Source: Lachnospiraceae bacterium (GTDB lineage: Bacteria > Bacillota > Clostridia > Lachnospirales > Lachnospiraceae). From it: a stretch of 33,816 bases of DNA. The stretch is from contig JALFNQ010000086.1 of the NCBI GenBank assembly GCA_022773965.1, positions 1-33,816 on the forward strand, read 5' to 3'. This document shows, in pieces, positions 1 through 8,478 of this stretch; position 1 is the first letter of the stretch, and the number at the start of each line of letters is the position of its first letter. The translations under genes were made by a program, and so were the position numbers. Under the pieces are notes generated by a model. The model was not told where the DNA came from and did no database searches. It saw only the letters and a list, made by a program, of their open reading frames with translations.

Positions 1-1340
1 CCGTGTCTCATCTGCGATGGTGCTGTCCACGTGGCTGGCAAGGTTTGTCAGCTTTTTAAATAAGGTACCGATCTTCGCAAAGATGGTCACACCGGCAACC
101 TCATCAGCGGCGATCTGTTCCAGTTCGGTATTCGCTTCCGAGTGGATCTGTGCCTGCAGGGCGGCGTCACTTGCCACGCGGGCTTCTTTCTCCGCAGCGA
201 TCTGGTTGTCAAGAGATGTGTTTAATGTACTGATATCACTGGTCAGCCGTTCATTTGCCAGCCTGAGGTTTTCGGCTATCTCTGCATCGGAGCTTTCCAG
301 TGCGGCCTTCATCGCCGCCGCCGAGTTCTTGACGGTCTCCACATTTGCACTCACATCATTACCGAGGGAAGCATCCGTCCCGGTCAGTGCAGTGTTCAGT
401 GCATCCAGTGCCGCGTTCAGGTTGTCTTTTGCCTGTGTTTTAGCGGCATCGTCACCGTTCGTGATGGCTGTATTCAGCTGTTCCTTTGCAGTCTCGACAT
501 TTCCTGAGAGGGTATTGATATTATTCCGCAGTGTTTCAGTCGCTGACTGGCGTGCACGCGCTTCATCAGCAACAGAACTGTCCACATGGCTGGCAAGGTT
601 TGTCAGCTTTTTAAAGAGGGTTCCGATCTTCGCAAAGATGGTCACACCGGCAACTTCGTCCTCTGCCACCTGTTCCAGTTCGGTATTCGCTTCCGAGTGG
701 ATCTGTGCCTGCAGGGCAGCGTCACTTGCCACGCGGGCTTCTTTCTCCGCAGTTATTGCGTTGGATAAAGAAGCATCAAGCGCACTGATCTGCCCATCCA
801 GTACTGATTTTGTGCTGCTCAGCTGGCTGCTGAGTGTCGTTTTTGCATTTTCAAGGTCATCGCCTAGTCTTGAATCAGCATCCTCCAGATCAGACTGCAA
901 TGCCTGTATGGTACCAAGCAGAGCAGTTATGTTTGCCTGTGTCGAACTATCAAGATTTGATATATCACCTGTAAGCGTTGAGCCAAGAGCAGAAAGCGCA
1001 TCCTGGAGCTCCTGTTTAGCACGTGAAATGGCGTCGGCATTATCTACATTAGAATCGGCCAGACTTACCTGTAAGGCAGCTAACGCTACATTCACGTCAG
1101 ATACTTTTCCATCAATATCATTTTGAAGTGCTTCTGTTGCAGACTTACGCTCAGAGATCTCATCTGCTATGGAGCTGTCAACGTGGCTGGCAAGGCTTGT
1201 TAATTTTTTAAATAGGGTGCCGATCTTTGCAAAGATGCTTATACCGGCAACATCATCCGCAGCCACCTGTTCCAGTTCCGTGTTTTCTGTCGAGTGGATC
1301 TGCTCCTGCAGCGCAGCATCGGATGTTGCACGTTCTAATA
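1..1340 (-). repeat. Three tandem copies of a conserved block within the coiled-coil gene
   Basis: Near-identical blocks lie at about 1-210, 562-765 and 1159-1340. Anchoring on the shared (G/A)TGGCTGGCAAGG gives starts at 31, 586 and 1183, so the periods are about 555 and 597 bp (185 and 199 codons). The two leftmost copies are almost identical at DNA level over about 175 bp. The third is clearly diverged. The encoded block contains AGVTIFAKIGTLFKKLTNLA and SDAALQAQIHSEANTELEQ. The array may continue beyond the edge. Confidence 0.85.
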
Positions 1341-3210
1341 CCTCTTGATTTAGGCTTACTTGTAAAAGATCGCTGGCAGAGACAAGATCTGATAGAGCTT
1401 GTGACAAACCGGTTGCATTTGTAGCTTCTTTCCAATAGTTTGTGTCTGATAAATCTGTTCCAGCTGGCGCATCTGAAATGCATTCATAGAATTTTCCAGT
1501 AACTGCATCATATACATAGGAGCCTTTTTGATAATCGATTTTATCTGAATATGAATTAGCAGATAATACATTTTCAAGGTTTTCTGTTTGCTGGTTGATG
1601 TTGGCCAGTTGGTCAGATAAAGCATTGGTTGAGTCAGTTTTTTCCCAGTAAATGCTTTTTCCGTTTTCATCATAAGGAACTTTGGTTGGATCTGGTATAG
1701 CGGAAGGATCGGCATTTACCGGACCAATATATTTGTATGTATTGCCGTCAGAGCCTGTAACATAACTGCCTGGTGTGTATGTTTTACTGCTGTCATAAAT
1801 CTGAGCATTGATTTGGGATAATTGATTCTGAATTGCTGAAAGCAATTCAGAAAGATTGGTGGTATCATTATCAAGCTGATTTTGAACAGATGACAGTGTA
1901 GTTTCTAAAGTTTTGATATTGCCAGACAAAGTCTGTTCGCTACTATTTAATGCACCTTTTACAGCATTCAAGGATTGATTCAAAGATGCCAGTGTTGATG
2001 ATGTTGCTGTATCAACGTTGCTTAAAGACTGAACTTCCTTTTGTAATGATGTTATATTGGCGTTTACGCCTGTGCGCCATGTTTCCAGAGAAGATAGCTG
2101 TTCAGATTTTATACTGGAAACAGACGTTTGCAATGATGCCAAATCACTTGTCAATCCGGAGATTGATGTCTGTAACGTAGAGGAAGTAGAAGTGCTATTT
2201 TGTTCAATGGACTCAATCTCATCTTTGAGTGTAGAGACAGCCGTTTCGCGATCAGTGATTTCTTTGCGCAGATCTGAAAGTGCAATATCAAGATCAGACT
2301 GGTTAAAATCCTTTAATTTGAGTGCTAGGGCTGATACATCCAACGAAAGCTGATTTACATCATCGTTTATTTTGTCAGAAGAACTGTCAGATGATTGCAT
2401 GGATAATTTGACAGAACCGATCTCTGACTCGATTTCAGCTAATTTGGCATTTGTTTCATCTGTGATATTTGAATAATCGGTAGAAGCTATGACATTATTT
2501 TTTAATGTAGTCATCATAGTTTCAAGAGCAGAAACACGCAGGGCAATTTTGCTTACACTGATTCGATTACCATTTTTATCAATGAGACCTTTTTCTAATG
2601 TGTCTAATTGTGCTTTCATATCAGATAAGTCAAGCGGCATGCCGTCATCATCAGTTAATTGGCTGGATATTTCAGCATATGATTGTTTGATCTTATTCAC
2701 AGTTGTGTCAATGGCTTCTGTAGACACAAGATCAGACAAAACAGTGTTTGATAAGGCAATTTCACCTTCACCTACAACAGACGTAGCAGCATAGGATGCT
2801 GCATTCGATAAGTAGGACTTTGACAGTTCAGTGAGCTCTCCGTCTGCATCGTACTCGATCATTCCATGCTCGTTAAGGGAATGCAAAAGTTCTTCCAGGG
2901 TATCTCTGATCTGTATCCGCTGTTCATTTGAGACTTCCAGGGAGGCTTCGCTTAGTTGAGAATCAATGGATGACATAAGTGTATCCAACACGGAATCGAG
3001 GTCGTCTAATTGCAGAAAATGTGAAATACTTGCCATTTCATGATAAGCACTTGTTTTAATTGCGTCTGACATCGAATATTTATTTTTTGCAGATGTCACA
3101 TCAGAGCGCATGGCAACAGAAGATACGCATATGACAATAAATGCGATACTAAAAAAACAGATCAGTATTCTTTTTACTACATTTTTTTTCGTAAATGGAG
3201 TATGCTTCAT
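1..3210 (-). CDS. Giant membrane-anchored coiled-coil surface protein, 3' end beyond the left edge
   Basis: The frame read from an ATG at 3210 down to base 1 has no stop for 1070 codons, so the gene is partial at its C-terminus. The start has a good site (AAAGGAAAAG, 2 nt before ATG). Residues 1-11 are basic and 12-33 form one hydrophobic segment (signal anchor). The rest is rich in S, T, A, L, D and Q with heptad-like spacing, as expected for a long coiled-coil stalk. Near residues 473-523 and 555-595 are two modules of the form YxxGxYV...GxxY...W, reminiscent of CBM5/12 (chitin-binding-like) domains. From about residue 620 a block of 60-70 residues recurs three times. It lies 43 bp downstream of the HD gene and is probably cotranscribed with it. 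A surface stalk or adhesin role is inference. Plus-strand open frames here are shadows. Confidence 0.85.
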   Translation of the reverse strand, partial: MKHTPFTKKNVVKRILICFFSIAFIVICVSSVAMRSDVTSAKNKYSMSDAIKTSAYHEMASISHFLQLDDLDSVLDTLMSSIDSQLSEASLEVSNEQRIQIRDTLEELLHSLNEHGMIEYDADGELTELSKSYLSNAASYAATSVVGEGEIALSNTVLSDLVSTEAIDTTVNKIKQSYAEISSQLTDDDGMPLDLSDMKAQLDTLEKGLIDKNGNRISVSKIALRVSALETMMTTLKNNVIASTDYSNITDETNAKLAEIESEIGSVKLSMQSSDSSSDKINDDVNQLSLDVSALALKLKDFNQSDLDIALSDLRKEITDRETAVSTLKDEIESIEQNSTSTSSTLQTSISGLTSDLASLQTSVSSIKSEQLSSLETWRTGVNANITSLQKEVQSLSNVDTATSSTLASLNQSLNAVKGALNSSEQTLSGNIKTLETTLSSVQNQLDNDTTNLSELLSAIQNQLSQINAQIYDSSKTYTPGSYVTGSDGNTYKYIGPVNADPSAIPDPTKVPYDENGKSIYWEKTDSTNALSDQLANINQQTENLENVLSANSYSDKIDYQKGSYVYDAVTGKFYECISDAPAGTDLSDTNYWKEATNATGLSQALSDLVSASDLLQVSLNQEVLERATSDAALQEQIHSTENTELEQVAADDVAGISIFAKIGTLFKKLTSLASHVDSSIADEISERKSATEALQNDIDGKVSDVNVALAALQVSLADSNVDNADAISRAKQELQDALSALGSTLTGDISNLDSSTQANITALLGTIQALQSDLEDADSRLGDDLENAKTTLSSQLSSTKSVLDGQISALDASLSNAITAEKEARVASDAALQAQIHSEANTELEQVAEDEVAGVTIFAKIGTLFKKLTNLASHVDSSVADEARARQSATETLRNNINTLSGNVETAKEQLNTAITNGDDAAKTQAKDNLNAALDALNTALTGTDASLGNDVSANVETVKNSAAAMKAALESSDAEIAENLRLANERLTSDISTLNTSLDNQIAAEKEARVASDAALQAQIHSEANTELEQIAADEVAGVTIFAKIGTLFKKLTNLASHVDSTIADETR

Positions 3211-3253
3211 TTCTTTTCCTTTCTATAAATAGCAGAGTATGCAGCTGTGACGA

Positions 3254-3802
3254 TTATCCTGTTTTATAGTCAGAATAAGTGATTGCGTGTTTGACCATAT
3301 TTATACTGTTGTCTGGAAGCCCGTTTTCTTCTTTCATGATTCGGAGTGCATCCATATAACTATAAGCCGTGCGATAAATGCGGTTTTGAGATAGTGCATC
3401 AAACTGATCAGCGGCAACGAGTATATCTATTATTTGCTGTTGGGTGTTTGTAGGTATTGGCAAATTTTCAAAACAGATCTTTTTTATCACAGGCCCATGA
3501 TGGTACAGAATGGGAACCGTTAGATCCGGCGAGATATGACGCTGGCTGAGCATCCGATATCCATAATAGGGATGACAGGAGATCAAATCCTTTTCGCTCT
3601 CGCTTAATTTTCCGCGCTTTAACAAGATTTCTGATGGAATGCATATTTTACCTATGTCATGCAGATAACCGGCCATCATAAATAATATTGGGGCATTAAA
3701 ATTGTATATTCTGGCAATTTTATAGCTCAATTCTCCAACACGTATACAGTGGTCGCGTGTTTGATCATCCATCTTTTCCATTAGTTTCAGATATTTTTCC
3801 AT
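3254..3802 (-). CDS. HD-GYP-like metal-dependent phosphohydrolase, degenerate
   Basis: A 182-residue protein. The ATG at 3802 has a strong site (GGGAGGTGCC) and avoids the recombinase overlap implied by the longer open frame. Visible motifs are H18, HDIGK (48-52), H77 within HPYYGYRML, HH at 101-102 and AADQFDAL. These are the order and spacing of HD-GYP cyclic-di-GMP phosphodiesterases. The HHExxDGxGYP signature is replaced by HHGPVIKK, so the GYP part is missing. Phosphodiesterase activity is therefore uncertain, and a binding or signalling role is possible. It starts 10 bp after the recombinase stop and ends 43 bp before the coiled-coil gene. That suggests one minus-strand operon in which it might tie a nucleotide signal to the surface protein (inference). 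Confidence 0.75.
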   Translation of the reverse strand: MEKYLKLMEKMDDQTRDHCIRVGELSYKIARIYNFNAPILFMMAGYLHDIGKICIPSEILLKRGKLSESEKDLISCHPYYGYRMLSQRHISPDLTVPILYHHGPVIKKICFENLPIPTNTQQQIIDILVAADQFDALSQNRIYRTAYSYMDALRIMKEENGLPDNSINMVKHAITYSDYKTG

Positions 3803-3812
3803 GGCACCTCCC

Positions 3813-4412
3813 TTATTTTGCTTTTTTGATTTTACGGTACATAGTTTCCTGCTGCTTGGATGTAAAACGGAAATAGACCATAGTGTTGCTGATTTCGCTA
3901 TGCCCAAGCCAAAACTGTAATTCTTTCACATCAAATCCTGATTCTGCCAGAATAATTGCTCTAGTGTGCCTGAGTGTGTGGCAGTGCCATTTACTTGTGG
4001 ATTTCATGCAAGCATCTTTGCAGCATGATTTCATAATCCGATCCAGTGTTTTGCGTGACAGTTCCTTGTGATCGCGCTGATTTTCAAAAAGAAATTGCTC
4101 TGGCTTGTTAAAACGAAGATGTCTTCGCAGTGATTTTAAAACATCATCATCCATAATACGCAGCGTATTGTTAATGCCACCTTTTAATCTGCGGCAATAG
4201 ATTTGGTTGTTGATAGGATTGAAGTCATCTGGAGTGATCATGCATGTTTCTGATGCGCGGAGTGCGCAATAATACATGACTTTAAATAAAGCTTCATTTC
4301 GGATGGCGATGCTCAGTGCATAATCTGTTTTGGCCTGAATGCGCCGCTTTTCCAGTTCTCCAAAAAATTTTTTGAGTTCATGTGTAGAGAAAAATTTAAT
4401 TGTATCATCCAT
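3813..4412 (-). CDS. Short tyrosine recombinase (FimB/XerC-like catalytic domain)
   Basis: A 199-residue protein with the complete tyrosine recombinase set: R52 (in CALRASE), K77 (RRLKGG), H145-x-x-R148 (HTLRH), H171 (LGHSEIS) and nucleophile Y180. It lacks the usual N-terminal core-binding and arm-binding domains. Its length and layout resemble FimB/FimE inversion recombinases more than typical ICE integrases of about 400 residues. The start has AAGGAGG 8 nt upstream of ATG. It is the first gene of the minus-strand unit and diverges from the conjugation operon. Likely roles are inversion or excision near its own gene, or control of the adjacent surface protein. No invertible segment was proven. 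The 12-mer AGTTATTTTGTC repeats just upstream are candidate sites. Confidence 0.85.
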   Translation of the reverse strand: MDDTIKFFSTHELKKFFGELEKRRIQAKTDYALSIAIRNEALFKVMYYCALRASETCMITPDDFNPINNQIYCRRLKGGINNTLRIMDDDVLKSLRRHLRFNKPEQFLFENQRDHKELSRKTLDRIMKSCCKDACMKSTSKWHCHTLRHTRAIILAESGFDVKELQFWLGHSEISNTMVYFRFTSKQQETMYRKIKKAK

Positions 4413-4619
4413 TGCTGATACCTCCTTTTTCTTTCTAGTTTGATATCAGCTAAATGGTTTTTAAAGGAAAAACAAGTTTTTTTGAGACAAAATAGTTATT
4501 TTGTCCATGAGAAAGAGGCTGTAACCTCGGAAAATCAAGAATTCTTAATGGATAAATAAGAATAGCTGGCATTTTTGGCAGTTATTTTGTCTACAAAAAA
4601 GAGGAGGGATTTAATTGTT
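4413..4619. promoter_or_regulatory. Divergent control region with inverted and direct repeats
   Basis: This 207-bp gap separates the minus-strand recombinase unit from the plus-strand operon, so it should hold promoters for both. GACAAAATAGTTATTTTGTC at 4486-4505 has perfect 9-bp arms and a 2-bp spacer. Its right part, AGTTATTTTGTC (4494-4505), recurs exactly at 4580-4591 in the same orientation. AAGAATTCTT (4537-4546) is another perfect palindrome. The repeats could be an operator or recombinase core sites. No strong -35/-10 pair was recognised. The site GAGGAGGG at 4600-4608 sets the VirD4-like start. Confidence 0.55.
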
Positions 4620-6578
4620 TTGACAAAAAAGAAGAGAAAAAAGATCGGTTATATCATGATGGGTATTTATTCATTGGTGTTATCGAGTTGGCTTTCTGGA
4701 ATAGTGAAGCAGATTTTAGATATGACATTAGGTGGATTAGAAAGCGATATTTTTTCTATTAGACTAGGATTTATTTATAATCTGTCACAATTGTTTCAAA
4801 GTAGGCAACAGGTGTATTTGTGTCTTGGGCTGGAAATATTGATGGCTTTGCTTTTGTGGCAATTTCAGTCTGGTACAGCACCTAAAATTGGTCTGGTTCG
4901 TGTTACTGATAAAATATATATACCAGAACCAGCAGGAGAGGGTCAGCATGGAAAAGCACGCTTCCTGACTGATGAGGAAAAGGATAAAATCTATGCAGTC
5001 ATAACGTATGATACGAAAAAGGAATGTGTGATTGGACAAAAAGATATGAATATCGGACTGGTGCTTGGAATGACAAAGCACGGGTCAAAAGAAAAGATAC
5101 ATGCCTTGGTAGAAGATGAACATGCCATTATTATCGCAGCGTCCCGGTCAGGTAAGACACGAACCGCTGTGTTGGAAACAATCTGGCTTCGTTCATTTTA
5201 TAAAAGGAGCATGGTGATACCGGATCCGAAGTTGGAGTTGTACTTATATACGCATGATTATGTTGAATGTAAGGGCGTGGAAACGTGGCTATTGAATTTC
5301 CGAAATCCCAATCAGTCCATTCATTTCAATTATCTTCAAGAAATTAACCGGGCGGTAGATGAGGGTAATATACCGCGTGCAGTAGAAAAGACATGGGATC
5401 TGACATCTTCCCTGGTGGGGGAACCAAAAGGTGAACCGCTCTGGACGAATGGGCAGGCAGCTGTAATCGCTGCTGCAATCCTGTCAGTATCAATGATGGC
5501 GCCGGAATCATGCAGGAACATGGCAAATGTTTATTACTTCATTGCATATATGTGTCAGGCAGATGAATTCGGACAAATGCCGATCAATAGCTTTTTTGCA
5601 GATTTGCCAGACAATCATCCGGCAAAAGGAATCTTTGCAGTTGCAAAAATATCGCCAAGTAAGACGAGAGGATCTTTCTTTGGATCTGCATTAGCAACGC
5701 TGCGGCTTTTCACCGATTACGGGATAGCAGAGATGACCAGCAAATCAGATATCAGTCTGGACAATATTGGAAAGCAACCGGTATTCCTATACATTGGAAT
5801 TGCGGATGAAAAGCATACATTGTATCCATTGGTTGCATTACTGATTGATCAGATTTATATCAAGCTGGTTGAAGTGGCAAATGAAAATGGTGGGAGATTA
5901 CCGGTGGAAACAGACTTTATGCTTGAAGAATTTGGTCAAATGCCGGTGATTCCTTCTCTTGGCGGAAAGCTGTCAGTAGCGGCAGGACGGGGAATGAGGT
6001 TCTATTTTGTAATCCAGGATTATCAGCAGATGGACGGAAAATATAAGGATGATGGCAAGATCATTAAGAGTAACTGTTTGAATACACTTTATCTCAAAAG
6101 TGCATCATTGGATACAAACAAGGAGATTAGCCAAAGTCTGGATACCTACACTTGTAAATCAACGAATGCGGGGACGAGTACATCGGGTGCGATGGGAAGC
6201 ATGAATTATAATGCATCAGGTGGATCGTCATTGATGTCAAGGGCACTGCTGACTCCGGGGGAGGTAGGTATGATTGAACGTCCGTACTCCCTTGTAAGAC
6301 ATACCGGAGATTATCCTGCAATTATGACATGTCCGGATCTTTCGTCTTATCATGCCAATAAGGAACTTGGTTTAGGTGATAAACAGCATAATCAAAAAGT
6401 AATGCAGGAGCGTGAAAAGGAAATTCCAAAGCATGAAATAAGGGAGCCGGAGCTGTGGGGAATCTGGAATGAATATTGCGAGTATCAGGCAGATGACATT
6501 TCACAGAATGAGGCGGGGCAGGAACAATCTGATCCGACAGACCAAGAAGCGCAAAGCGGAGTAACATTTTTAATTTAA
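4620..6578 (+). CDS. virD4: VirD4/TraG-like type IV coupling protein ATPase
   Basis: A coupling protein that would deliver the relaxase-DNA complex to the conjugation channel. Two N-terminal membrane segments (about residues 10-32 and 60-80) are followed by a P-loop, AASRSGKTRTA (SGKT near residues 177-180), and a Walker B-like DFMLEEFGQMP. This is the usual layout of VirD4/TraG. The length of 652 residues is normal. An upstream in-frame TTG at 4575 would add 15 residues, but GAGGAGGG at 4600-4608 favours the TTG at 4620. It is the first gene of the long plus-strand operon, followed 14 bp later by the pilin-like gene. Confidence 0.9.
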   Translation: MTKKKRKKIGYIMMGIYSLVLSSWLSGIVKQILDMTLGGLESDIFSIRLGFIYNLSQLFQSRQQVYLCLGLEILMALLLWQFQSGTAPKIGLVRVTDKIYIPEPAGEGQHGKARFLTDEEKDKIYAVITYDTKKECVIGQKDMNIGLVLGMTKHGSKEKIHALVEDEHAIIIAASRSGKTRTAVLETIWLRSFYKRSMVIPDPKLELYLYTHDYVECKGVETWLLNFRNPNQSIHFNYLQEINRAVDEGNIPRAVEKTWDLTSSLVGEPKGEPLWTNGQAAVIAAAILSVSMMAPESCRNMANVYYFIAYMCQADEFGQMPINSFFADLPDNHPAKGIFAVAKISPSKTRGSFFGSALATLRLFTDYGIAEMTSKSDISLDNIGKQPVFLYIGIADEKHTLYPLVALLIDQIYIKLVEVANENGGRLPVETDFMLEEFGQMPVIPSLGGKLSVAAGRGMRFYFVIQDYQQMDGKYKDDGKIIKSNCLNTLYLKSASLDTNKEISQSLDTYTCKSTNAGTSTSGAMGSMNYNASGGSSLMSRALLTPGEVGMIERPYSLVRHTGDYPAIMTCPDLSSYHANKELGLGDKQHNQKVMQEREKEIPKHEIREPELWGIWNEYCEYQADDISQNEAGQEQSDPTDQEAQSGVTFLI

Positions 6579-6592
6579 AAGGAGACAGAGAA

Positions 6593-6940
6593 TTGAGAGC
6601 GAAATTTAAAAAAATTGTAAACAAGGTATTTTGTACATATCTTGCAATGATGGCATTTATGATGACATCTTATGTAAAAGTATATGCGGGGACTGATTTT
6701 AAAACTACGAAATTATATACCGGATCGATTGCACTGGCACAAAATCTGACAGCAGCAATTGTTGGAGCATCGGAAGTAATAGGTGGACTTGTACTTGTGG
6801 CACTGTATCTAAAACAGCTTGGTTCAGAAGAAAATGAGATTCCACAGATTAAAAAAATGAGAAGAACAACCATTTACATCATGGTTATTATAGGACTGGT
6901 TGGTTCATTGTTAGCTGCAGTGCTGTCTTATTATAAATAG
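6593..6940 (+). CDS. Small two-span membrane protein, VirB2/pilin-like
   Basis: A 115-residue protein with a TTG start behind AAGGAGACAGAGAA. An N-terminal hydrophobic stretch ending in YVKVYAG resembles a cleavable signal. Two further membrane spans follow (about 53-70 and 93-112) with a short charged loop between them (QLGSEENEIPQIKKMRR). This signal plus two-helix layout, and the place between VirD4 and the VirB6-like gene, match VirB2/TrbC-type pilin or channel subunits of Gram-positive conjugation systems. No single family motif proves it. It is 11 bp from the next gene. Confidence 0.6.
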   Translation: MRAKFKKIVNKVFCTYLAMMAFMMTSYVKVYAGTDFKTTKLYTGSIALAQNLTAAIVGASEVIGGLVLVALYLKQLGSEENEIPQIKKMRRTTIYIMVIIGLVGSLLAAVLSYYK

Positions 6941-6951
6941 GAGTAAAGTGA

Positions 6952-7851
6952 ATGAACATTTTGGGTGGTGCAATAAACAGTTGGGCAATATCGTTATTGA
7001 ATGATGCACTGGTAGAAGGAATGCAGGGATTTATAACAGTATTTGGAGGATTCCTGGAAAATATTTTTGAATCAATATGGGCAATCAATAATACCCTGAA
7101 CTTTGTACCTATTATTGAGTATTTTGTTGGTGTAGGAATTACATTTGTTATCTTCAATGCTGTAAAAGTTGGAATTGATACATATATGCTGGAAACTGAT
7201 GGTGATCCGGATGCGGATCCATTGGAGCTCATTACACGAACCTGTGAAGCAGTCGCAGCTATCTACTGTGGTTCATTCGTAATTGAAAAGATGATAGAAC
7301 TTGCCGGGATTGTGTGTGATGAAGCAGTTGCAGCAGCGGAGGCGGTTGGTATCAAAAATGTTTCAACCCAAAGTACAGTAGAAAAGCTGATTGTCTCTTA
7401 TAACACACATACAACGGGTGGATTTGTAATGGTTGTGTTGCTGGTAGCAATTCTGGTGTCCCTTGTAATATTTGTGTTTTCGGCTGCGAAACGTGCGGCT
7501 GAAATAAAGATGTTTGAAGTGCTGATTCCGATTATGGCAGCTGATCTTCTGACTGCATCCAGAGAAAAATGGAATGCATTTAAGAATGATCTGGTGGTTA
7601 CTGTTTTTGGATATATTTTGCAGGTTTTAGCATTTTTGATTTTTGAACATATTTTTGCATCAGCATCTTTAGAAGCAAATATGATACTTTCAACGATAGC
7701 GGCATTGGGATGGTTGTTATTTGTGATCGCTGCTCCCAAGTGGCTTGAAAAGTTCTCTTACAATTCAGGTATTGGAACTGCGGGTAAAAACGGATTGCGT
7801 ACAGCTGCAACGATGGCACCAATGATTGCACTGCGCATGCCAGTAGCGTGA
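6952..7851 (+). CDS. VirB6/TrbL-like polytopic conjugation channel protein
   Basis: A 299-residue polytopic membrane protein with spans near 50-70, 87-100, 160-180, 205-225 and 240-265, and a lysine-rich C-terminal tail. The start has AGGAG 8 nt upstream. Size, topology and position before the PrgI and VirB4 genes fit the VirB6/TrbL-like inner-membrane component found in Firmicute conjugative elements. The sequence AVKVGIDTYMLETDGDPDADP precedes the second half. The family call rests on topology and context. Its stop overlaps the upstream GTG of the following open frame. Confidence 0.7.
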   Translation: MNILGGAINSWAISLLNDALVEGMQGFITVFGGFLENIFESIWAINNTLNFVPIIEYFVGVGITFVIFNAVKVGIDTYMLETDGDPDADPLELITRTCEAVAAIYCGSFVIEKMIELAGIVCDEAVAAAEAVGIKNVSTQSTVEKLIVSYNTHTTGGFVMVVLLVAILVSLVIFVFSAAKRAAEIKMFEVLIPIMAADLLTASREKWNAFKNDLVVTVFGYILQVLAFLIFEHIFASASLEANMILSTIAALGWLLFVIAAPKWLEKFSYNSGIGTAGKNGLRTAATMAPMIALRMPVA

Positions 7852-7865
7852 AGGAGCAAGGAAGA

Positions 7866-8081
7866 ATGATAGCAAGTAGGTGGCTAAATGATCTGGTAGT
7901 GGTTTTAATCCTGCTGTTCAATGCGGGGATGGTGACCCGCATAACAAAAACGTTATTTGATGGATTAGGAAATCCGGAAGGTGTTAATAAAAAAAAAATT
8001 CAGAATCAGTTGAAAGCGCTGGCAGTGATAGATGGCATTGCGGGAGTGATTACTTTTATAGAAAGTTATTTTAAGGGCTGA
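7866..8081 (+). CDS. Small membrane protein of the transfer operon
   Basis: A 71-residue protein. The ATG at 7866 is chosen because AAGGAG at 7852-7857 lies 8 nt upstream. A GTG at 7848 overlapping the previous stop is also in frame. One clear membrane segment (LVVVLILLFNAGMVTRI) is followed by a basic loop (NKKKIQNQLKAL) and a weaker hydrophobic end (VIDGIAGVITFIESYF). I do not recognise the family. Small membrane proteins are common between VirB6-like and PrgI genes in these operons, so an accessory channel subunit is likely. Confidence 0.7.
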   Translation: MIASRWLNDLVVVLILLFNAGMVTRITKTLFDGLGNPEGVNKKKIQNQLKALAVIDGIAGVITFIESYFKG

Positions 8082-8097
8082 GAAAGGGGAACTATTT

Positions 8098-8478
8098 ATG
8101 CAGTATGAGGATGACGGTGGCGATTTGTATATTCCGTCAAATATCCGAAAACGTCATGAAATTGTAGATGGGATAGGAACGCCGGAAGTAAAAATTATTG
8201 TAACGTCTTCGATCATTGGGCTAGTGATAGGTATTTTTATTTATATCTTTCAACATCAGATGTTTACGCTTTTACTGCCGCCGGCAATGGGATTTTTGTT
8301 CAGTTATGTATTTGCACGTAAGGACCGCTATAACCAAAGTACGATGGATAAGCTCCAGTTGCTAAAAAAATTTCAGAATGAACAGAAACGGTACTGCTAC
8401 AAATACAGAAGCATTTATGAAAAGGATGTAAGAAATGGGAAAACAAAAAGGCGGGTTGATTCAGAAAGCAGCCAATGA
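8098..8478 (+). CDS. PrgI-family (VirB3-like) conjugation protein
   Basis: A 126-residue protein with site AAAGGGG upstream of ATG. It opens with an acidic stretch and YIPSNIRKRHEIVDGIGTPE. Two adjacent membrane spans (about 41-57 and 61-77) and a basic tail rich in K and R follow. PrgI proteins from Firmicute conjugative elements share this short N-terminus plus hairpin plus basic tail, sit just before VirB4, and are considered VirB3 equivalents. Its 3' end overlaps the next gene by 44 bp, suggesting coupled translation. Confidence 0.7.
   Translation: MQYEDDGGDLYIPSNIRKRHEIVDGIGTPEVKIIVTSSIIGLVIGIFIYIFQHQMFTLLLPPAMGFLFSYVFARKDRYNQSTMDKLQLLKKFQNEQKRYCYKYRSIYEKDVRNGKTKRRVDSESSQ

Noticed and set aside
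17-1126. A 369-codon plus-strand open frame, and several shorter plus-strand frames up to about 2794
   Set aside because: They are antisense to an uninterrupted 1070-codon minus-strand gene that has a start, a ribosome site and protein-like composition. The Ser/Ala-rich plus-strand products are shadows of its repeats.
1356-1715. A 119-codon minus-strand open frame in another frame
   Set aside because: It lies within the coiled-coil gene, has no ribosome site, and its composition fits a shifted reading of that gene.
3803-3907. Upstream extension of the HD-type gene into the recombinase gene
   Set aside because: The ATG at 3802 has a strong GGGAGGTG site, and the extension has no HD-like sequence.
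4575-4619. Upstream TTG start for the VirD4-like gene
   Set aside because: It has no ribosome site. GAGGAGGG falls inside the added part, directly before the TTG at 4620.
7398-7942. Minus-strand open frames of 113-114 codons opposite the VirB6-like gene
   Set aside because: They are antisense shadows of a membrane protein gene, with no start signals.
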